Of a stretch of DNA of 54,248 bases, positions 49,124 to 54,248 are shown one piece after another. Source of the stretch: Bacillus carboniphilus. Lineage in GTDB: Bacteria > Bacillota > Bacilli > Bacillales > JC228. The stretch lies in contig NZ_BAAADJ010000008.1 in the NCBI RefSeq assembly GCF_039522365.1, positions 1-54,248 of the forward strand, given 5' to 3'. Both the position numbers and the translations under genes were made by a program. Every line of letters starts with the position of its first letter. Position 1 is the stretch's first letter. The notes under the pieces are model-generated. The model made no database searches. It saw only the letters and a program-made list of their open reading frames with translations, and was not told the origin of the DNA.

Positions 49124-50123
49124 CTGACGATCCCTCCTGCAAGTTCAGTACCATTTGTTCCATAAGGAGCTGGTTATTAGTATGGGCATCAAGCATACGC
49201 TTGGTGTGTAAAATGGTCTCTATTGATAAAAGAATCGTTTTCTGAGATAAATGTAAGGCTGACTGCTCTAATTCTTTCAAAAATCCTGGAAATGTAAGCC
49301 TTTCCCTTTTATCCATTTGTATAGATAATACGTCTCTATATATAAATAAGAACATATCTAGCCCTATATGAATCTGATCCCGATCTTGAAAATGCTTGTA
49401 CCATTCTTGTTGAAGCCATAAAAGTGCTTCTCCTTCACTTTTTTGTATGGCTTCATATAATTTTAACACTTTTTTTCGTGCTTGTGCAAACCACTCATCA
49501 TTTAGTAACAATAGAGCTTCATCTACATTTTGTGTTAACTGTGAAAGAAGCGTAGCCATATCTTGTGGTACACCTGATTCTACGAGTTGTTGAATTAACA
49601 GATTAGTAGATAAAGGACGAAATGAGATGATTTGACAGCGGGAAAGAATGGTACTTAGCATCTTTTGAACTTGTTCTGTGATCAAAATTGCTATCGTTTG
49701 TTGATGAGGTTCCTCAAGGAATTTTAGTAAACTGTTCGCAGCATTGGTCGTCATCCGGTCAGCATGGACAATCGTATAAAATTTCTTTGAAGATTCCATT
49801 CCCGACTTGGAGAATTCCTCCTGCAAGGCTTGTATTTGACCTTTTTTTATGGATTGACCATCTGGTTCAATCAGATGAACATCTGGATGATTTCCACTTT
49901 CAATCCTTTTACAATGGTGGCATTCACCACAAGGCATGTAATCATCAATAAGCTGATGGCAGAAGAAACTTTGTGCTAATAGTCGACTGGCTTCTAATTT
50001 ACCAGTCCCTTTCGTACCTTCAAATAAATAAGCATGTGCTAATCGATCCCTGATTATAGCTTGTCGCAACATCTTTTCAGCTGTCGGTTGTTTCGTCTGT
50101 AAATGTGTCCATTTTTGAGTCAA
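49116..50123 (-). CDS. holB: DNA polymerase III delta-prime subunit
   Basis: A clamp-loader subunit that helps load the DnaN clamp. The 335-residue protein has the AAA+ fold: Walker A-like GTKGTGKLEA, the zinc module CGECHHCKR, and sensor region NSLLKFLEEPH (SRC box is SRCQ). The start is TTG at 50123. It is encoded close to yabA and tmk in the usual replication cluster. Confidence 0.93.
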   Translation of the reverse strand: MTQKWTHLQTKQPTAEKMLRQAIIRDRLAHAYLFEGTKGTGKLEASRLLAQSFFCHQLIDDYMPCGECHHCKRIESGNHPDVHLIEPDGQSIKKGQIQALQEEFSKSGMESSKKFYTIVHADRMTTNAANSLLKFLEEPHQQTIAILITEQVQKMLSTILSRCQIISFRPLSTNLLIQQLVESGVPQDMATLLSQLTQNVDEALLLLNDEWFAQARKKVLKLYEAIQKSEGEALLWLQQEWYKHFQDRDQIHIGLDMFLFIYRDVLSIQMDKRERLTFPGFLKELEQSALHLSQKTILLSIETILHTKRMLDAHTNNQLLMEQMVLNLQEGSSVV

Positions 50124-50134
50124 GGGATCACCCC

Positions 50135-50575
50135 TTATGTGTATAGGTTAATCAATAACCCTTTTATTTCTCCGATCTCTTCCAGTAGTTGCAAGGAATC
50201 CTTTTCACTACTTCTTAACTCCTCAGTTAGATCAACTAATTTTTCATCGATTGTTTCAACAAGCCTTAACGTACGATTTTCGCCAAATCCACTCCAGCTT
50301 TTTGATTGTTTTAAACTTAAGCCATAATCAATGGCTTCTTTAACAAACCGTTTAACGAGGGTTTTGAATTTAGCTAAATCCTGAAAATGCCGAGAACGAA
50401 CGAGTCGTTGGCCTGCTTGGTCGATTGAATTTAGCAACTTACCTAATTCCTCATTTTTCATTCTGTTGCCTTGTTTCTCAACAATCGAATGAAAAGAAGG
50501 ACTGTTTAAATTAGCATGCTTGGAATCTTGACGAAGAGAATCTATTCCCACTCGTACCTCTTGTTGAATTTTCAT
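50135..50575 (-). CDS. yaaR: YaaR/DUF327 family protein
   Basis: A 146-residue, mostly helical DUF327 protein of unknown function. Conserved features include LLNSIDQAGQRLVRSRHFQD and KRFVKEAIDYGLSL, with a heptad-like C-terminal half. GGAT lies nine bases before the ATG at 50575; a GTG three codons upstream is in frame. It lies between darA and holB as in B. subtilis. Confidence 0.87.
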   Translation of the reverse strand: MKIQQEVRVGIDSLRQDSKHANLNSPSFHSIVEKQGNRMKNEELGKLLNSIDQAGQRLVRSRHFQDLAKFKTLVKRFVKEAIDYGLSLKQSKSWSGFGENRTLRLVETIDEKLVDLTEELRSSEKDSLQLLEEIGEIKGLLINLYT

Positions 50576-50590
50576 ATATTTCACATCCGT

Positions 50591-50944
<354 letters not shown>

Positions 50945-51145
50945 TTATCTGTATTATACCAATATATTATTGAAACGAAACATTGGTGAAAAGTCACTGT
51001 TGTAATATTTCAACCCACACACAAGCTGTCTTCATGTGGTTTATTCTAAAGGGTAATCGTACTATTATGATTCGAGCAAACCACTATTAAATCCTCTTTT
51101 TAAAAGCTGTTTTCTGATTGTTTCTTGCTTTTATACCATCAGCTA

Positions 51146-51790
51146 CTATGAACGATTAGACCAAGAATGCAAAATTTTGGCCATTTTTTCTTCAATAGAC
51201 TTATAAACTTCTTCAATGGACTGTTCTGCATTCATGTTGATAATTCGGTCAGGGAATTGACCAGCCACTAACAGATAGCCTTCTCTGACTCGCTTGTGAA
51301 AATCCATTGTTTCTAAATCAAGGCGATTAACTTCTCTACCTTTATGTTTTTCGATTCTTTCCATACCGACTTCCGGGCGAATATCAAAATAAAAAGTAGC
51401 ATCAGGCATTAGATTTTCAATAGCAAATTGGTTAATTTCTAATACTTCTTGAATACCAATTCCTCTAGCATATCCTTGATAGACAAGGGATGCATCAATA
51501 AAACGGTCACAGAGAACAATTTTCCCCGCATCTAATGCTGGAATGACCTTTTCAACAAGATGCTGTCTTCTCGCTGCAGCATATAATAATGCTTCTGTTT
51601 TCGAATCCATTTCTGTATGTTCAGGGTTTAAAATAACCTCTCTAATTTTTTCAGCTATCTTAATACCACCAGGTTCCCTAGTTGTAACAATTGAATATTG
51701 GTCTTGAAAGTGCTCTGCGACCATTTTTAAAATCGTTGTTTTCCCAGCCCCTTCTGGACCTTCAAACGTAATAAATAAACCTTTAGCCAC
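51146..51790 (-). CDS. tmk: Thymidylate kinase
   Basis: Phosphorylates dTMP to dTDP. The 214-residue P-loop kinase has GPEGAGKTT (12-20), the DR motif in [18 protein letters not shown] and a lid. The start is GTG at 51790 with GAGGAG upstream. The gap 50921-51145 to darA is 225 bases without a clear gene. Confidence 0.96.
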   Translation of the reverse strand: MAKGLFITFEGPEGAGKTTILKMVAEHFQDQYSIVTTREPGGIKIAEKIREVILNPEHTEMDSKTEALLYAAARRQHLVEKVIPALDAGKIVLCDRFIDASLVYQGYARGIGIQEVLEINQFAIENLMPDATFYFDIRPEVGMERIEKHKGREVNRLDLETMDFHKRVREGYLLVAGQFPDRIINMNAEQSIEEVYKSIEEKMAKILHSWSNRS

Positions 51791-51803
51791 TGTAAGTCTC
51801 TCC

Positions 51804-53237
51804 TCACGCTAACACAAGAATGTACTGGTCCAAATCCCAGCCATCCCCTTGCACATGTATGTTATTTTTGCTGATTTCATGTAGGTATTGAATATGGTGT
51901 TGTTGAATGACCTCTCCTGGCATTAACAATGGAATTCCTGGCGGATATGGAATAATCATACCACCCGATACATGGCCAACTGCACTAGACAGCGACAGCC
52001 ATTTCTTCTTGGTTTGTTTCACTTGATAAAGCGGAATCTCAGGTATATGAACCTTCGATTGGCCAAAGTCTCTATAATTCTTCATTTCTTCTTTTAATCG
52101 TTTAGTAAAATCATACGGGAGATTTTGTAGTGCTTCCTTAAGAACCTTTAAGTAACCAGTAGCCTGTTGTTCATGTTTCACTTTAAATAAAGGGAAAATA
52201 AGAAGAACATACCTAGGGTCTGAAAACTCAGGGAAAATCCCTTTGCCTTCTAAGTACCTTTGCAGAGTCTGACCATTTTCTCCACTAGACATCCGTATTG
52301 TTATCTTTAGTGGGTCATCATTTGAACGATCAATACATTCGATTGCTTGAATGCTATGTAAACAAGAGACAATTTCCTGACGATACTGTTGCCAAAAAAC
52401 ATAATCTTCATCTGAAAATGTCCCCAAATAGGAACGAGCATAATCTAATGATGCCATGATTAGATACGAAGGACTACTAGTCTGTAATATTGCTAAAGCT
52501 TCCCTAATCGTATGAGCATCGACTAATCCCTCTCTTATATGCAAGAAGGCTCCCATCGTTAAAGTCGGTAGCGTCTTATGAGCCGACTGGACAACAACAT
52601 CAGCTCCTAGTTCAAAAGAAGAATGTGGAAATGGGCCTTTCCCAATAAAATGGGCCCCATGTGCCTCATCCACTAAAACAGGAAGGTCAACAGAATGGGC
52701 GAACTGTATTACTTCCTGAATCGGGTCAACCATTCCATAATAATTGGGATAGGTTAAAATAATTGCTTTAGCATGAGGATGCAGAGTCACTGCTTCTTTT
52801 ACTGTATTAACAGCTACCCCTTTTGCTATTCCAGTTTCATAGTCATATTCAGGCTCCATAAAAACGGGCACTACCTTTGCAAGTATAAGTCCATGAATAA
52901 TCGACTTATGGCAATTCCGCTGGACTAGTACTGTATCTCCCTCAGTACACGTCCCATATATCATAGAGAGATTACCAACGGTAGATCCCCCTACTAAAAA
53001 TAAACTCTGATCACTGCGATATAAGCTTGTTAAAAGCTGTTGAGCCTCCATTATGATGCCTGTGGGATGATATAAGTCATCCATACCAGATATCTCAGTA
53101 ATATCTGCAGCCAATATATTAGATTGTCCTTGAAACAACAAACCATTCTTATGACCTGGCACATGGAATGATGTTGAATTTAATTGGATGTGTTTATGAA
53201 GGGCTTTATATAGAGGCATACGCTCCTGAATATCCAT
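51804..53237 (-). CDS. yaaO: Orn/Lys/Arg decarboxylase-like PLP enzyme
   Basis: A 477-residue member of the class I Orn/Lys/Arg decarboxylase group. The aspartate of the cofactor site is in [13 protein letters not shown] and the PLP lysine is in [12 protein letters not shown]. The C-terminal domain is present. In B. subtilis YaaO has no settled substrate. An ATG 45 bases upstream is in frame but the closest ribosome site is 11 bases before 53237, a wide spacing. It follows tmk. Confidence 0.9.
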   Translation of the reverse strand: MDIQERMPLYKALHKHIQLNSTSFHVPGHKNGLLFQGQSNILAADITEISGMDDLYHPTGIIMEAQQLLTSLYRSDQSLFLVGGSTVGNLSMIYGTCTEGDTVLVQRNCHKSIIHGLILAKVVPVFMEPEYDYETGIAKGVAVNTVKEAVTLHPHAKAIILTYPNYYGMVDPIQEVIQFAHSVDLPVLVDEAHGAHFIGKGPFPHSSFELGADVVVQSAHKTLPTLTMGAFLHIREGLVDAHTIREALAILQTSSPSYLIMASLDYARSYLGTFSDEDYVFWQQYRQEIVSCLHSIQAIECIDRSNDDPLKITIRMSSGENGQTLQRYLEGKGIFPEFSDPRYVLLIFPLFKVKHEQQATGYLKVLKEALQNLPYDFTKRLKEEMKNYRDFGQSKVHIPEIPLYQVKQTKKKWLSLSSAVGHVSGGMIIPYPPGIPLLMPGEVIQQHHIQYLHEISKNNIHVQGDGWDLDQYILVLA

Positions 53238-53336
53238 GAGGAAGCTAGCTCCTTTTTCTTTCAAATAAATTAATTGTATCAACGATTGAAACAGGAAACA
53301 AGCCGATTCAAGAAACGAATAGAGATTATAAAGAAA

Positions 53337-53356
53337 ACTTGCCGATTGGCGAGCCT
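53337..53356. repeat. Small hairpin matching the yabG terminator
   Basis: ACTTGCC, GATT, GGCGAGC: close to the yabG terminator hairpin (38074-38098). In the gap between csfB and yaaO (53283-53518); on the plus strand it forms a stem with one wobble, on the minus strand with one mismatch. Confidence 0.5.
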
Positions 53357-53518
53357 TTAGGCGGTGATTAGGTGTAGTTTCCCTTATACTTCAATCCTAA
53401 AAATCTTGACCACGTCGATTATACATCTGTGCTAAAATTTTATACTTTCTTAATGTGAAAAAAATAAGCCAAGGTATCCCTATATAAAAAGGGCTCCTCG
53501 ACTCCTAAATACTCTAAA

Positions 53519-53722
53519 TTAAGAAAAGATTTGTACACTCTTAATCTTTCTTAACTTTTCAATAAAATATCGGTATAACGGCTCTGACGGTTCAACAGAT
53601 AGCATTGTCTTTTCACATTCTACACAAAGAAAAGATGTATTAAGGTGAATCCCCAATTCTTTCTCCTCTTCACAGACGATACACAATTCTTTGTACTCTC
53701 CTGACTTTTGAATTGCGGTCAT
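53519..53722 (-). CDS. csfB: Anti-sigma factor Gin (CsfB)
   Basis: A 67-residue zinc protein that in B. subtilis is made under sigma-F and blocks sigma-G (and sigma-E) until the right stage. Four cysteines are visible as CIVC and CVEC. GGAGGTGGAG precedes the ATG at 53722; an upstream extension has no support. In B. subtilis xpaC and yaaN follow it; here the next gene is yaaO. Confidence 0.87.
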   Translation of the reverse strand: MTAIQKSGEYKELCIVCEEEKELGIHLNTSFLCVECEKTMLSVEPSEPLYRYFIEKLRKIKSVQIFS

Positions 53723-53884
53723 CAATCTCCACCTCCATACTGTTAGGATGGACAATTTTATCTAGTACTATTCAAAATTTGCATTGTTTTCCGAATTGTT
53801 TTATCACATTACTATACCATATGGGCAATAGCCCGGTTATGTGTATGTCCGTTTAAAGGACATACACAAGAGTTTTCACATTTT

Positions 53885-54118
53885 GTTGGGATTCGGAACT
53901 TAGGCTACTCTTTTCGGAACTCAGGCTACGGGTGTACTCCATTCGTACATCCGTAGCTCTTCTTTAGCCGGATCTTAATAAATAAAGTACTTGGTAACCG
54001 ACTTTTATTTAAATTTTAATCAAGAGCCGGTTATCTTTTCGGCGGCTATCGGAAAAGTTTAGCCTACTATCAGAAATAATACATGCTCTATCAGAAAAGT
54101 TCTCCTACATGTCCCTAT
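53885..54118. repeat. Degenerate repeat-rich spacer before the 5S terminator
   Basis: TTCGGAACTTAGGCTAC and TTCGGAACTCAGGCTAC lie 22 bases apart at 53892-53928. A variant (TATCGGAAAAGTTTAGCCTAC, TATCAGAAAAGTTCTCCTAC) recurs at 54048-54108. The segment AGCTCTTCTTTAGCCGGATC (53956) matches GGCTCTTTTTTAGCCGGATT of the array at 18596. The rest of the spacer 53756-54127 holds csfB upstream sequence; no gene is visible. Confidence 0.65.
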
Positions 54119-54127
54119 CAACCATAC

Positions 54128-54157
54128 AAAAAAGCAACCTAATCATTAGGTTGCTTC
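54128..54157 (-). terminator. rRNA operon terminator
   Basis: Minus strand AGCAACCTAAT, a short loop, ATTAGGTTGCT then TTTTTTG, a few bases past the 5S rRNA. It closes the upstream rRNA operon. Confidence 0.9.
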
Positions 54158-54162
54158 ACTTT

Positions 54163-54248
<86 letters not shown>

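Overview
The window is a chromosomal segment of a low-GC, endospore-forming Bacillaceae bacterium. Gene content and order follow the origin-proximal region of Bacillus subtilis between two rRNA operons (csfB to lysS), read backwards. The 5S rRNA of one operon enters at the right edge and the 16S rRNA of the next leaves at the left edge. Nearly every gene lies on the minus strand. If oriC lies to the right, as in B. subtilis, they are transcribed away from it, with replication. Only abrB and a two-tRNA operon are on the plus strand. The organism is judged a spore former from spoIIE, csfB/gin, fin, yabP, yabQ, yabG, spoVT, spoVG, sspF and a Spo0A-box-controlled abrB.

Layout, left to right (downstream to upstream for most genes). 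1-4954: 16S start and rrn promoter, lysS, dusB, yazB, and the folate genes folK, folB and folP. 5075-13059: cysK, yacD, hslO, coaX, ftsH, hprT, tilS. 13228-17760: sporulation kinase yabT, VWA protein yabS, spoIIE with its Spo0A-type promoter. 17900-19500: an accessory pocket with divergent tRNA-Met/tRNA-Glu, a tandem array of small hairpins, and an orphan gene predicted to join a nuclease-like domain to a winged helix. 19720-25065: yabR, divIC, yabQ, yabP, rqcP, yabN, yabM. 25400-31495: spoVT, mfd, fin, pth, ctc. 31585-36840: prs, glmU, spoVG, ridA, purR, ispE. 37116-42880: sspF, veg, yabG, ksgA, rnmV, yabE, tatD. 43112-45871: a parS-like site in the metS terminator, metS, and abrB. 45952-53722: rsmI, yazA, trmN6, yabA, ricT, holB, yaaR, darA, tmk, yaaO, csfB. 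53880-54248: a repeat-rich spacer and the 5S terminator and 3' end.

The genes combine translation and RNA maintenance (lysS, metS, tilS, ksgA, rnmV, rsmI, trmN6, pth, rqcP, dusB), nucleotide, folate and cell-wall precursor supply (hprT, prs, purR, glmU, ispE, folate genes, tmk), replication and repair control (holB, yabA, mfd, parS), and several layers of sporulation control. Strong sites are visible for sigma-A, sigma-H (spoVG), sigma-K (yabG), Spo0A (spoIIE, abrB), a likely PurR operator and a likely ParB site.

Main departures from the B. subtilis plan: pabB-pabA-pabC are absent between cysK and folP; xpaC and yaaN are absent between csfB and yaaO; the orphan gene plus hairpin array is inserted between yabR and the tRNAs; and two copies of a larger covarying hairpin repeat sit in intergenic gaps. 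Most of the window is conserved core genome. The accessory pocket at 18.2-19.5 kb is the most likely place for undescribed biology.
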